Assembly (NCBI GenBank): GCA_041402005.1
Contig: JAWKTB010000001.1
Span: 186,001 to 250,000, forward strand
Direction of reading: 5' to 3'
DNA length: 64,000 nucleotides
Origin: JAJRXR01 sp041402005
GTDB lineage: Bacteria; Planctomycetota; Phycisphaerae; Phycisphaerales; UBA1924
Every line of letters starts with the position of its first letter. Position 1 is the stretch's first letter. Under the pieces are notes generated by a model. That model worked only from the letters and a program-made list of their open reading frames with translations. It did not search any database and was not told the DNA's origin. Both the position numbers and the translations under genes were made by a program. Shown here piece by piece: positions 38,553 through 51,294 of the stretch.

Positions 38553-39407
38553 ATGGACGGGGCGATGGCGATGACGCTCGGGGTGGGCGGAGGCGGGGAC
38601 ACGATCGCCTTCTTCAGCCTGGCCGGGCTCAGCGCCCTGGTCACGCTGGCCGCCCTCGAGATCGTCCTGGGCATCGACAACATCGTGTTCATCGCGATCC
38701 TGACGGGGCGACTGCCCGAGGAGCGCCAGGCGCTCGGGCGTCGCCTGGGCCTGATCCTCGCGGGCGTGATGCGGCTGATCCTGCTCGCGCTCGCGTGGCT
38801 CGTGACGCGACTGCAGGCGCCGCTGTTCACGCTGCCGTTCTTCGAGGAGGAGGTCACGAACCCGGAGACGGGGGCGAAGGTCACGCAGGGGATCGGGATC
38901 TCGGGTCAGGATCTCGTGCTGTTGCTGGGGGGGCTCTTCCTGATCGCGAAGGCGACGTGGGAGATCCACCACATGGTGGAGGATGGCGCCGCCAAGACGA
39001 GCGAGGAGATGGCCGGGCAGAGGCGCGGCGGGCGAGCGGGCCTCTGGTCCGTCGTCGGTCAGATCCTGCTGCTCGACATCGTGTTCAGCCTGGACAGCGT
39101 GATCACGGCGGTCGGGATGACGAGCAACTACTGGGTGATGGCGTCGGCGGTGGTGCTGTCGGTCGGCGTGATGCTGACGATGGCGGGGCCGGTGGGGCGG
39201 TTCGTCGCGAGCCGCCCGACGATGAAGACGCTGGCGTTGGCGTTCCTGGTGCTGATCGGCGTGCTGCTGGTGGCCGATGGGCTGCACCAGCACCTGGACC
39301 GCGGGTACGTCTACTTCGCGATGGGGTTCTCGCTCGTGGTCGAGCTGATCAACATGCGGGTTGGGGGGCGGCGCAAGGCGCGAGCGGACAGCGCGGGCGG
39401 CGCGTAG
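38553..39407 (+). CDS. TerC-family integral membrane protein
   Basis: A 284-residue protein with about seven helices. The family motifs ALEIVLGIDNIVFIAILTGRLP and VVGQILLLDIVFSLDSVITAVGM contain the acidic metal-binding residues. TerC/Alx proteins export manganese and may load metals onto secreted proteins. GGAGGGC precedes ATG 38553. I looked for a yybP-ykoY manganese riboswitch in 38296-38552 and did not find convincing core motifs. Confidence 0.9.
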   Translation: MDGAMAMTLGVGGGGDTIAFFSLAGLSALVTLAALEIVLGIDNIVFIAILTGRLPEERQALGRRLGLILAGVMRLILLALAWLVTRLQAPLFTLPFFEEEVTNPETGAKVTQGIGISGQDLVLLLGGLFLIAKATWEIHHMVEDGAAKTSEEMAGQRRGGRAGLWSVVGQILLLDIVFSLDSVITAVGMTSNYWVMASAVVLSVGVMLTMAGPVGRFVASRPTMKTLALAFLVLIGVLLVADGLHQHLDRGYVYFAMGFSLVVELINMRVGGRRKARADSAGGA

Positions 39408-39443
39408 GGCGGGTTCGATCGGACCGTCCGAGTCCGCAGCGGC

Positions 39444-40196
39444 TCAGGCGGCGGGCGCCTTGCGCAGGTAGTCGTTGGAGTTGACGCTCTCGCCGACGCG
39501 GGGCGTCAGGCGGGCGGCGCCCGAGGCGATGAGCGAGGCCTTGTGCTCCTGGCGGAACTGGATGCCGCGGACGACGGTGACGGCGGCGAAGGCGCAGAGC
39601 ATGGAGACGACGCTGCCGAGGATCTGGACGTAGGTGGCGGTCTTGAGGACGGCGATGCCGGCGGCGCCGCCAAAACCCATCTGGAAGGAGATGCCGCCGA
39701 TGATGGCGGAGGTGACCCAGAGGCTCCACCAGACGGCGACCGGGGTGGCGGGCACGCGCTTCCAAGCGGTGGGGTCCGCGTTGGGCTCGGGCTCGCTGGC
39801 CTTCCAGATCTCGCTGACGGCCTTGAAGGGCATGACGAGGTTGGCGAGGGGGATGAAGAACCAGCCCGCCGCCCAGCCGGGGGTGATCTGCATGCCCTGG
39901 GCGCCGAGGGCGCGGGCATTCTTCGAGGCCTTGACGATCCAGATGCAGAAGCAGATGACGGTGGCGACCCAGACGAAGAAGGAGGGGATGCCGATGAGTG
40001 CGGCGCGGATGCCGGCGCCGATCCACTCGCCGCTGTCGATCATCTCCTGGGGGGATTGATACTTGCTGAGCATCTCGACGTCCATCCAGGCGGAGCCGGC
40101 GGCGACGAGTGAGAGGAAGGCGCTGGCGCCGAGCAGGAGCACGACGGACGTGGTCAGGCCCTTGCTCGGGCGGAAGGCGGCGGTGGTCTGGTCCAT
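39444..40196 (-). CDS. DUF4328-family membrane protein
   Basis: A 250-residue protein with four helices. The family pattern VICFCIWIVKASKNARALGAQGMQITPGWAAGWFFIPLANLVMPFKAVSEIWKAS is present (in two or more pieces of <20 residues: TPGWAAGWFFIPL and MPFKAVSEIW). It is similar to the next minus-strand gene, with which it forms a tandem pair. The function is unknown. It is convergent with TerC. Confidence 0.78.
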   Translation of the reverse strand: MDQTTAAFRPSKGLTTSVVLLLGASAFLSLVAAGSAWMDVEMLSKYQSPQEMIDSGEWIGAGIRAALIGIPSFFVWVATVICFCIWIVKASKNARALGAQGMQITPGWAAGWFFIPLANLVMPFKAVSEIWKASEPEPNADPTAWKRVPATPVAVWWSLWVTSAIIGGISFQMGFGGAAGIAVLKTATYVQILGSVVSMLCAFAAVTVVRGIQFRQEHKASLIASGAARLTPRVGESVNSNDYLRKAPAA

Positions 40197-40382
40197 CTGG
40201 AGCGTCCCCGGGCGGCGGGCATCGCCACCATCGGGGGGATCGATCGGGCGGGCGGGGGGCGCCCTGAGCGGGGGAGGGGTGAAGACCCGTTCATGCAGGA
40301 AGATCGGACGTGCATCACCCGCGCGGATGGCCCGATCGTCATACCCGGGCGGATGAACTCGCAAGAGAGTCGCCAGGAGGGA

Positions 40383-41099
40383 TCAGGAGGCGGGGAGCGC
40401 GGACGTCGCGGCGAGCATCGTGCGGGCGTCGGCGGCGCGCCGGCGCTGGGACGTCGTGAGCCGGGAGACGACGGCGATGCACAGAACGCCCGCGAGGATC
40501 TGGAGACCAGCCCCAATCGAGATCATCCAGGCCCCGATCCGCTCGAAGCTGGGCTCGTCGAAGAAGCGCGAGGCGATGTTCGTCACGAGCGTACCGAGCA
40601 CCCACGACGTCCACCATGCCTGGAGCAGGACGCCGACCGGGGCGTTGCGCCACGCGGTTCGGTCATCACCCTTGATGGGGTGAATGCTGGCGCGCCAGAT
40701 CTCCGACATCGCCTTGAACGGCATCCAGAGCGTCGCAACGGGGATGAAGTACCAGCCGACGGCCCAGCCGGGCGTGATGCGGAAGCCCCGGGCGCCGAGA
40801 GTTCTCGCGTTGACGGCGGATCGGAAGGTCCAGATGCAGAACAGCACGACCGTGGGCACGAAGACCAGGATCTGAGCCAGCGCGGCGAGCCCGTACACAA
40901 GCATCGAGAGCGAGATGATGTCGTTGTCGCGCGTCCCGCCGAACACGCCGACGCCCCGCATCGCGATCAAACCGCCGACGAGCGACACGCCGTTGAGCAC
41001 GCTGATGATCGCGAGCCCCGCGATGACGAAGATCGCGAGCGTCGATGTCGGGCGGAAGTACCGGGCGATGTCGTGGGGCTCGGCGCCAGCCTGGCTCAT
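40383..41099 (-). CDS. DUF4328-family membrane protein, paralogue
   Basis: A 238-residue protein with the same core as its neighbour (TPGWAVGWYFIPVATLWMPF and FKAMSEIWRAS). ATG 41099 is used; an in-frame ATG at 41111 would add four residues. It starts 20 bp downstream of the aconitase stop on the same strand, so it may be co-transcribed with acnA. The function is unknown. Confidence 0.76.
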   Translation of the reverse strand: MSQAGAEPHDIARYFRPTSTLAIFVIAGLAIISVLNGVSLVGGLIAMRGVGVFGGTRDNDIISLSMLVYGLAALAQILVFVPTVVLFCIWTFRSAVNARTLGARGFRITPGWAVGWYFIPVATLWMPFKAMSEIWRASIHPIKGDDRTAWRNAPVGVLLQAWWTSWVLGTLVTNIASRFFDEPSFERIGAWMISIGAGLQILAGVLCIAVVSRLTTSQRRRAADARTMLAATSALPAS

Positions 41100-41119
41100 G
41101 GGGGGCAGCATACCCCGGG

Positions 41120-43981
<2,862 letters not shown>

Positions 43982-44363
43982 GGCGGGGCTCCTGGTGGTG
44001 ATCCGACAGAAGAGTCGGCACGCCAGATGCATGAATCAAATCAATGCAGATTACGATATAGATCGACATCACTAATGTATCGCGCGAGGGGAGGCGAGAG
44101 GGGTGATTTCCCTTGTCCGAGAATCCGGCCCTCGGTAGGCTCTGGGTCGTCCTTCTTGGGCGTCCAGCCCATTCCGGGCCGGCTCTGGGGGACACCAGCG
44201 TGCGGACGACGGAGTTCTGCGGTCCGCGTCGGCGGGCCGGCGCGCGGGAGTGTCGCACTCTCGCCAGCCGCTCTCGGATAGGCGCCTGTCGGCGCCCCAA
44301 CTTGGATCACGAACTGGGGACGGCCCGAGCCTCGTGGGTACATTTCGATTGGGAGGGGATGAC
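43982..44363. promoter_or_regulatory. Divergent intergenic region between acnA and a dockerin-tailed protein
   Basis: This 382-bp region must hold promoters for both genes. It contains an AT-rich stretch unusual for this genome at about 44032-44085 (for example ATTACGATATAGATCG and CACTAATGTATCG), a likely promoter area, though clear minus-35/minus-10 pairs were not settled. No coding sequence was recognised in the remainder. Confidence 0.4.
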
Positions 44364-47051
44364 ATGACGGAGTCGCGGGTCTCGGACGTCGCTACGCGTT
44401 TCTTCGTACGCATGTGCTTGATCGCGGCGCTTGCAACCCCGGCGTTCGCCCAAGAACGTGGAATGACTTTGTATACGTGGGACGCGTCCGAGAACACGTG
44501 GGCGACGGACGGCGCGTGGAACCTTTCCGGATGGCCATCGTCGCCGACGGACCTGGCGCGGGTGAGAACGAACAACTCGGCCAGCTTCCACACCGCGCAC
44601 CTGAACCAGGACATCGAGATCGGCGGACTCCTGGTGGATGGGTACGCCGAAGTCAATCAGCGGTGGCAAGGTGTTGGGCATCAGCTGGTCGTTCGGGGCC
44701 CGACAACATTGCAGGGTGTGGGCGCCGAAATTCTGGTGTACCCGGCGGGGATGACCGGAGACTCCGACTTCGACACCGACGATCTCACGATCGGGGGGGA
44801 TGCCGATCCCGTCCTGGACTTCGGACGCATGTTCCTGTACGAGGATGCCGTCGTCGAAGTCGACGAGCAACTGCTGGTCGGTGGCCAGGGGTACATTCAC
44901 GGCGACGGCGAGCTCCGGTTGTACGGCGCAGAAGTGGCGATCAACAACGGGACCATCGCTCCCGCACTCGAAACTTGGACACCGCCGGACTACGCGCTGT
45001 GGATCCGCCCCTCGCCCGGTCATACCGCCAGCATCGACCTCGACGGCACGACCGGTGATGGATCGCTCATCCTGGACATCGGCGGCTCGCTCACCGTCGA
45101 CGCGGATCTTTCCGACCCGGTCTTCAACGGAGATATTTTGTTCACCTATGGAGGGCTGACCATCAATCACCCTTGGACGTTCGGTCCCGGGAGTGCGCCG
45201 TTTACGATGACGGTGGATGGCTCGCACGGGGGCGAGGGCGTCATCAACGGTTCGCCCGTGACGATGCAGGGTGGGATCTATCTGTTCAATGCGGGAATGC
45301 TGAGAATCAACGCGCCTTCGCGTTTCACGTCCTCCCAGGTGACAGTCGGCGGGGGCTCGTCGCTCGTCATTGCCGGCGAATGTGACATCCTCCCAGGCGC
45401 GTGCCTCGATCTGGGCAATGACGCGAGGCTCATCTTCGAGGCGCCCACAACCGTGGCGAGCGAGGTCTTGAGGATGTTCGATTCGGACCTGATTGTGCTG
45501 AGCGATGTACAGATCGGCAACCCCGTGGGCACGGGGCAGTTTGACTGGGATGGTATCGGCCAGACCGCGGACACAGTCGTCGGGCCCGGCGCGGCACTGA
45601 CAATCGCCGTCGCAGGGATTGATCCGACAGACATGGCTTACGGCGGCACGATCCAGGTCGAGGCGGGGGTCCTCACGGTGGACATCGCCGCGGACGAATG
45701 GATCGTCGATGGCTCCCTGCTCCTGCGCAACGGCGCCCAGGTGGCTGGCGACCCGGTCAACATCGCCGGTCTCATGACCAGTCAGGGATCGCCACCGAAC
45801 GAGTTGATCGGGGGTCTCACGCTCTCTTCGACGGGGGAGATCCAGACCGGGCCCGGTTCGGAGACAGTCGTCGGCGGCGATGAACTCGTGCTCGACGGCG
45901 GCCAGATCACGGGTTCGGGGACCTTCATCTGCGACTCGCTGCTCAAGTCCGTGAGCGCACCGACAACCGTCGCACTCGCGGGACGCTTCGACATGAATGG
46001 TCCCACGCCCGGTGGGTCGTGGGACATCAGCGACGAGCTCGACGTGAGCGCGGCGGGCCTGACCTCCGGCTCGATCGTGCCCATTGACGAGGACCTGACG
46101 ATCCGGCGGACCGGGCGCCTGGGTGTCGGCCTCGCCGGTTCGGAGTACTACCTCGTCGCTGGAGATATGACGCTCCAGGGACGGCTCTCGGGTTCGCCGC
46201 CGACGGTCAAGCTCTCGGGATCGACGCGCGTCGTGACGCTGTCGGGACTGAACGTGGAAGGCCTTTGCTCGTCGCTGGCGACGATGCAGATCGCGGGCGA
46301 CGTCTCCTTTGCCAGCGACTCCGCGCTCTCGTTGCTCGGTGGGACCTCGGACGATCCGAACACGTTCGAGCCCGCGGCGAACGTTGTGTTCCAGGGCGGC
46401 TCGTCGGGAACTCTGATCATTGGTGGATACACCGAGATTCACGACGGCGCAACGTTCGGGCCCAACGCGACACTTGAGGTTTCCGGCCCGCTTGTGCTCG
46501 AAGGCGACTTGGCGGCCCTGAACACGCAGGTCAACCTGAATACCGGCCCGCTGATCGTGGGCCAACTCGGGACGGCGCACGAGGCGCAGGTCTACCGCAT
46601 CACCGAGGCGGCGCCGGCCCAGATCCGGATGGATGTCGGTATGGGCGAGGGTGTGGTCACGCACGACCGCCTCATCCTGACCGACGCCGTCGGATCTGAA
46701 CTCCACGGCTCACTCTTCATCTCCACGATTGACGGATACACGCCCCAGCATGGGGACGCCTTCGAAGTCATCACGGGCCTCAATGGCCCGCCGGTGGTGG
46801 ATTTCTCGTTCGTCGGTGGACCCGAGGGCGTGCGCGCGGAGACGGTGGGCAACTCGGTGCTGGTGCGTTTCATCCTGTGCGACGCGGACATGGCCGAGCC
46901 CTACGGCACGCTCGACTTTTCCGACGTCTTCGCCTTCCTCGTCGCGTTCGGCTCGATGGAGCCCGCCGCCGACCTCGCCGAGCCGGTCGGCGTGTTCGAT
47001 TTCTCCGACGTCTTCGCCTTCCTCACCGCCTTCGGCGCCGGCTGCCCCTGA
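44364..47051 (+). CDS. Exported beta-helix-like protein with C-terminal dockerin-like tail
   Basis: An 895-residue protein with a signal peptide (CLIAALATPAFAQE), a GGGAGGGGATG ribosome-binding region and a long body of beta-strand repeats with many Gly, Asp and Ser (GGSLTVDADLSDPVF; SGTFICDSLLKS), like autotransporter-type beta-helices. The tail (C-DADMAEPYGTLDFSDVFAFLVAFG and DLAEPVGVFDFSDVFAFLTAFGAGCP, repeated units in pieces) is the duplicated LDFSDVxAFLxAF motif found in four other genes here. This tail probably anchors or presents the protein on the cell surface. Confidence 0.78.
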   Translation: MTESRVSDVATRFFVRMCLIAALATPAFAQERGMTLYTWDASENTWATDGAWNLSGWPSSPTDLARVRTNNSASFHTAHLNQDIEIGGLLVDGYAEVNQRWQGVGHQLVVRGPTTLQGVGAEILVYPAGMTGDSDFDTDDLTIGGDADPVLDFGRMFLYEDAVVEVDEQLLVGGQGYIHGDGELRLYGAEVAINNGTIAPALETWTPPDYALWIRPSPGHTASIDLDGTTGDGSLILDIGGSLTVDADLSDPVFNGDILFTYGGLTINHPWTFGPGSAPFTMTVDGSHGGEGVINGSPVTMQGGIYLFNAGMLRINAPSRFTSSQVTVGGGSSLVIAGECDILPGACLDLGNDARLIFEAPTTVASEVLRMFDSDLIVLSDVQIGNPVGTGQFDWDGIGQTADTVVGPGAALTIAVAGIDPTDMAYGGTIQVEAGVLTVDIAADEWIVDGSLLLRNGAQVAGDPVNIAGLMTSQGSPPNELIGGLTLSSTGEIQTGPGSETVVGGDELVLDGGQITGSGTFICDSLLKSVSAPTTVALAGRFDMNGPTPGGSWDISDELDVSAAGLTSGSIVPIDEDLTIRRTGRLGVGLAGSEYYLVAGDMTLQGRLSGSPPTVKLSGSTRVVTLSGLNVEGLCSSLATMQIAGDVSFASDSALSLLGGTSDDPNTFEPAANVVFQGGSSGTLIIGGYTEIHDGATFGPNATLEVSGPLVLEGDLAALNTQVNLNTGPLIVGQLGTAHEAQVYRITEAAPAQIRMDVGMGEGVVTHDRLILTDAVGSELHGSLFISTIDGYTPQHGDAFEVITGLNGPPVVDFSFVGGPEGVRAETVGNSVLVRFILCDADMAEPYGTLDFSDVFAFLVAFGSMEPAADLAEPVGVFDFSDVFAFLTAFGAGCP

Positions 47052-47171
47052 ATGCACGCCCTGGCGGATCGATCTGAGAGATCCCGCCGCGGCGCGCAGA
47101 GCGGCGTCGGCGGCGGCGTCGTTGTCGTGCGCGGGGAGCGTCTGTAGGCTCGACCACCGGAGGATCCGGCG

Positions 47172-49058
47172 ATGAAGCAGCTCTCGGGCGCGATTGCGTT
47201 GGTGACGGCGATGGTGGGTTCGGCGCACGCCGTCGACCGGCTCGTCCCGTCGCAGTACCCGACCATCCAGGCCGCGATCAATGCCGCCAACCAGGGCGAT
47301 AGCGTCGTGATCTCACCCGGGACGTACCCCGAGAGCATCAACTTCAACGGCAAGGCGATCACGGTCCGGGGCACGGCGGGCGGGGACGCGATCCGCATCG
47401 AGCCGCCCACGGGTCCGGGCGTCCGGTTCACCTCGGGCGAGGGGCCCGGCTCGGTGCTCGAGTCGCTCTCGATCCAGTTCGCGGATTCGCCCCTCGGCGG
47501 GGGCGTGATCGTGGGGGCGGGGACGTCGCCGACGCTGAACATCGTGCGGATCAGCAGCAACGACGCCGTCTTCGGCGGGGGCGCGGTCATCAACGCCGGC
47601 GCCTCGCCCACGTTCACGTTCTGCCGGTTCACGTCCAACAACGCGACGTCCGATGGCGGCGGGGTCGCCTGCCTGCCCGGCTCGTCGCCCACGTTCGACC
47701 AGTGCACCTTCATCGGCAACGACGCGGGGGGCTCGGGCGGCGCGATCCACGCCGAGGACGCGGACGTCACCATCATGCGTTGCACCTTCGAGAGCTTCAA
47801 CCGGGCCGGGTACGGCGGCGCGCTCGCGATCGAGGGCGGCACGCTCGACTACACCGGTCCCGGGGCCGCGATCCCGGAGATACGCAACAACCAGGCCGTC
47901 ATGGACGGCGGGGGCATCTACCTCACCGACGCCGCCGACGCGACCTTCCGCGTTCCCAGGATCAACCTGAACACCGCGGGCGCCAACGGCGGCGGGATCG
48001 CCATCACCGGGGGCGCTTCCGCGACCATCACCTTGGGCGATTTCGATGCGAACGGCGCGGTCAACGGCGGGGGCATCGCCGTCCTCGAGGGGCACGCTTC
48101 CATCTCCGAGACCGAGTTCTACAACAACCACGCCACCTCCATCGGCGGCGGTCTCTTCGTCATCAGCGACGGGGCGCCCTCCTCCGCGCACGTCAGCCGG
48201 TCGTGGTTCCATTCCAACCGCGCCGACCACGGCGCCGCGATCTCTGCCAGGTCCGTCTTCCTCCTCGGCGCCGTCCCCAGCACCATCCTGACGCTCTACA
48301 ACTCGGTCGTCGAGTCCAACACCGCGACCGACGCGGCGGGCTCGGCGGGCGTCGAGGGCGCCGACGCGGGCTCGGCGGGCGTGCAGACCACCATCGACAT
48401 CCGCTCGTGCACGATCGCGGACAACACGGGGGGCGCGGTGAACGGCGTCGTGGGCGTTGCCATGCCCAGCCAGCCGCAGATCACGCTGTACAACTCGATC
48501 GTCCGGGGCAACGCCGGCGCGGACTTCTCGAACGCCGCCGCGCGTACGACGACCGGGTACTCCATCTTCCCCGAGTTCGCGTCGTACCCGGGGGCGGGCA
48601 ACTTCGACGCCGACCCGATGTTCTCGGATGAGCCGTTCATGGTCTACGAGCTGGCCAGGGGATCGCCGGCGCGGGACGCGGGCTCGAACCTGCTCGTCAA
48701 TCCCGACACAAACGACGCGGACGGCGACGGCGACACCACCGAGCCGTTCCCCTACGACTTCGGGTTCTCCTCGCCCGGGTACACCACGCGTTTCTTCAAC
48801 GACACCGGCATGCCCAACGTCGGCGTCGGGCCGGGCGACATCATCGACATCGGCGCGACGGAGGCCGAGAACAGCACGTCCTGCGCCCTCGCCGACTACG
48901 TGGGGCTGGGCATGCTGGATTTCGACGACGTGCTCGCGTTCCTGACTCTGTTCAGCGATATGAACCCCGCCGCCGACCTCGCCCCGCCGTTCGGCGTCTG
49001 GGACTTCAGCGACGTGTTCATCTTCCTGACCGAGTTCGGCATGGGCTGCCCGGGGTAG
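47172..49058 (+). CDS. Exported right-handed beta-helix protein with dockerin-like tail
   Basis: A 628-residue protein with signal peptide (GAIALVTAMVGSAHA) and a beginning VPSQYPTIQAAINAANQGDS followed by parallel beta-helix repeats typical of polymorphic/choice-of-anchor outer proteins (GGVACLPGSSPTFDQCTF; ADVTIMRCTFESF). The C-terminal tail has the LDFDDVLAFLTLF and WDFSDVFIFLTEF repeats and ends GMGCPG, one residue beyond the usual GCP. It follows closely the dockerin-tailed gene at 44364. Confidence 0.82.
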   Translation: MKQLSGAIALVTAMVGSAHAVDRLVPSQYPTIQAAINAANQGDSVVISPGTYPESINFNGKAITVRGTAGGDAIRIEPPTGPGVRFTSGEGPGSVLESLSIQFADSPLGGGVIVGAGTSPTLNIVRISSNDAVFGGGAVINAGASPTFTFCRFTSNNATSDGGGVACLPGSSPTFDQCTFIGNDAGGSGGAIHAEDADVTIMRCTFESFNRAGYGGALAIEGGTLDYTGPGAAIPEIRNNQAVMDGGGIYLTDAADATFRVPRINLNTAGANGGGIAITGGASATITLGDFDANGAVNGGGIAVLEGHASISETEFYNNHATSIGGGLFVISDGAPSSAHVSRSWFHSNRADHGAAISARSVFLLGAVPSTILTLYNSVVESNTATDAAGSAGVEGADAGSAGVQTTIDIRSCTIADNTGGAVNGVVGVAMPSQPQITLYNSIVRGNAGADFSNAAARTTTGYSIFPEFASYPGAGNFDADPMFSDEPFMVYELARGSPARDAGSNLLVNPDTNDADGDGDTTEPFPYDFGFSSPGYTTRFFNDTGMPNVGVGPGDIIDIGATEAENSTSCALADYVGLGMLDFDDVLAFLTLFSDMNPAADLAPPFGVWDFSDVFIFLTEFGMGCPG

Positions 49059-49182
49059 GCGCCCGGTCGCGCTCGCGGTGACGCTGAGAGATTCACTCAC
49101 CAGGAGCGGACTTCATTCGTGAGAGGGCGTCCGGAGGCATGCGGAACGAACCGCGGCACGCGGGGCGCATGAGGAGGATTCC

Positions 49183-50313
49183 ATGAACCGTAACTTCGCC
49201 GTGCTCCCTTCGCACGCCCGCGGGGTCCACGCGGCGTCCGCCCAACCCGGCTTCGTCGAGGGCGACGTCTACCTCGTCTCCCCCGCCCTGGCCGACGGCC
49301 CCGGCTCGATGCGGGGCATCATGCACATCGACCCCACCACCTGGGCCGGCACGGTCTTGCCCTACGCGCCGACGCCGGGTCTGATCGGGCGTTCCGCGGC
49401 GTACGACGCGTCCCGCGACCGCCTTGTCTTCATCGACGCCGGCATCCAGCTCATGGCCGCCGACGGCACGGCGACGCTCCTGCCCGTCGACTTCATAGGC
49501 CCGCGCCACCCCACGCCCACGGGCGACGGACGGATCTACTTCCTGGACAACACCAACACCTTCCGGTACGTCGACGCCGCGGGCGTCTCGCACACCCTCC
49601 TCGACCAGGGCGGCGTCAACCCGTACGTCTACGCCAACATCAGCGTGATGACCTGGGACAGGGGCGCCAACGCCTTGTTCTTCACCGACTCGGCGAGCCA
49701 CCCGTTCGACCTCACGCTGACGCGCGTGACGCTCACGCCCGACGGCACGCGGGTCCAGGGCGTGGACGCCGTCGTCATCGACACTTCGTCCTCGGGCGAG
49801 ACCGGCGTCGGGATCAACCCGGGCCCGGGCGGGAGTCTCTTCGTCGCGATCGACACCAACTCGAACGCGGCCGAGCCGCGACTGCAGCTCGTGGACCCGA
49901 CGACGCTCGCGGTCACGACCTACGCGACGCCCGGGTACCTGTTCGTCGCGGGCGAGATCGCCGGCGCGTACCTCCCCCTCCTGTCGACCGCGGTCGTCCT
50001 GGACTCGGCCAACGACGTCCTCCGCCTGTTCACCCAGGGCCAGGCCGGCGAGGGGACGACGCTGCCGACCGTCGGCGTCTCCAACGAGGGTGGCTCGGGC
50101 GAGATTGCCCAACTCGTCGTCATCAGCCGCGCCTGCTCGGGCGGCGCCGACCTCGCCCCCCCCTTCGGCACGCTCGATTTCTCCGACATCCTCGCGTACC
50201 TGACCGCGTTCGGCGCGATGGACCCCGCCGCCGATCTCGCGCCACCCTCCGGCGTCTTCGACTTCTCCGACGTCCTGGCCTTCTTGACCGCGTTCGGCGC
50301 CGGCTGCCCGTAG
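49183..50313 (+). CDS. Protein with dockerin-like tail but atypical N-terminus
   Basis: A 376-residue protein with a strong AGGAGGA ribosome-binding site before ATG 49183. The body resembles a beta-propeller (IGRSAAYDASRDRLVFID; VYANISVMTWDRGANALFF). The tail has LDFSDILAYLTAFGAMDP and FDFSDVLAFLTAFGAGCP, as in the other family members. The N-terminus (NRNFAVLPSHARGVHAASAQ) lacks a hydrophobic core although the tail implies secretion; a deletion in the signal peptide, or a sequencing error, is possible. Confidence 0.72.
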   Translation: MNRNFAVLPSHARGVHAASAQPGFVEGDVYLVSPALADGPGSMRGIMHIDPTTWAGTVLPYAPTPGLIGRSAAYDASRDRLVFIDAGIQLMAADGTATLLPVDFIGPRHPTPTGDGRIYFLDNTNTFRYVDAAGVSHTLLDQGGVNPYVYANISVMTWDRGANALFFTDSASHPFDLTLTRVTLTPDGTRVQGVDAVVIDTSSSGETGVGINPGPGGSLFVAIDTNSNAAEPRLQLVDPTTLAVTTYATPGYLFVAGEIAGAYLPLLSTAVVLDSANDVLRLFTQGQAGEGTTLPTVGVSNEGGSGEIAQLVVISRACSGGADLAPPFGTLDFSDILAYLTAFGAMDPAADLAPPSGVFDFSDVLAFLTAFGAGCP

Positions 50314-50397
50314 CGCTGGATCTCACGGGTTCGGCTGGATCGCCCCAGCCGATCGTCCGATCACGCTTCCCGGGACCCAACACCCCCGGGGCGTCGC

Positions 50398-51279
50398 ATG
50401 TTCGGACCGCAGCTCGAGCCACCGCCAAGCCCGCCGCCCGCGGAGGTGACCACCTTCGACGAGCAGTACGCGCCCGATGTGCGCGAAGTGACGGCGGGCG
50501 GCGAGGATCAGGCGGCGGGCAAACGCCTCTCGGTCTCCCTCAACGTCACGCTGACCAGCGACTACACCTTCCGCGGCCTTGCGCAGCGCCACGATCGCCC
50601 CAGCATCCAGCCGGGTGGCGAGCTCGCCTACCGCGTGTGCGACACCGAGCACACCAGCACATCCGTCTTCGCGGGCCTGTGGGGGGACTTTCGCGTCAAC
50701 GATCTGGGCTCGGGCGAGGGGATCGGCGAGCGCTTCTACGAGCTCGACCTCTACGCCGGCGCCGAGTTCGCGTGGAAGCGCCTGACCACGCGCGCCACTT
50801 TCACCGAGTACACCTCCCCGACCGGCGACTTTGCGCGCATCCACGAGGCCTCCGTCGGCGTCTCCTTCGACGACTCGGGTCTCTACCACGGGTGGTTCGA
50901 GCGGTTCAGTCTCAATCCGTCCGCCCTGGTCGCCTTCGAGTTCGGGCCCGACGGCGCCGACGGGGGCGCCCACGCGGGCGTCTTCCTCTCGCTCGGCGTC
51001 GAGCCGACCATCGCCCTGGGCCAGACGCGACTCGGGAAGGTCTCCATCTCCGCCCCCGTCGAGGTCGGTCTGAGTCTCCATGACTACTACGAGACCGCGA
51101 CGGGGGACAAGACCTACGGCTACCTCAACGTCGGTGGGCGCCTGACCATCGAGCCCGGCGGCGTTTGGCCCGTCATCACGCTTGCCGCCGACTACACGGA
51201 CTTTGGTCCCGGCGCCGAGACGATCAACGGAAGGGGCGGCGAGTTCAGCGTTTGGATGGACATGGCCTGGTCCTTCTGA
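50398..51279 (+). CDS. Outer-membrane beta-barrel protein (TorF-like porin family)
   Basis: A 293-residue protein rich in alternating aromatic strands (SVSLNVTLTSDYTFRGLAQ; GELAYRVCDTEH; TFTEYTSPTGDFARIHEAS) and ending in an aromatic residue, consistent with a beta-barrel such as TIGR02001/TorF. No ATG or GTG occurs between 50398 and the preceding in-frame stop, and the N-terminus (FGPQLEPPPSPPPAEV) lacks a signal peptide, so either the start is a rare codon or the signal is missing. Confidence 0.65.
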   Translation: MFGPQLEPPPSPPPAEVTTFDEQYAPDVREVTAGGEDQAAGKRLSVSLNVTLTSDYTFRGLAQRHDRPSIQPGGELAYRVCDTEHTSTSVFAGLWGDFRVNDLGSGEGIGERFYELDLYAGAEFAWKRLTTRATFTEYTSPTGDFARIHEASVGVSFDDSGLYHGWFERFSLNPSALVAFEFGPDGADGGAHAGVFLSLGVEPTIALGQTRLGKVSISAPVEVGLSLHDYYETATGDKTYGYLNVGGRLTIEPGGVWPVITLAADYTDFGPGAETINGRGGEFSVWMDMAWSF

Positions 51280-51294
51280 GACGCCTCGCGGCGG

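Noticed and set aside
44155..44175. Another TCC-loop hairpin (TGGGC-GTCCA-GCCCA)
   Set aside because: The stem is only five base pairs, so chance is too likely in GC-rich DNA.
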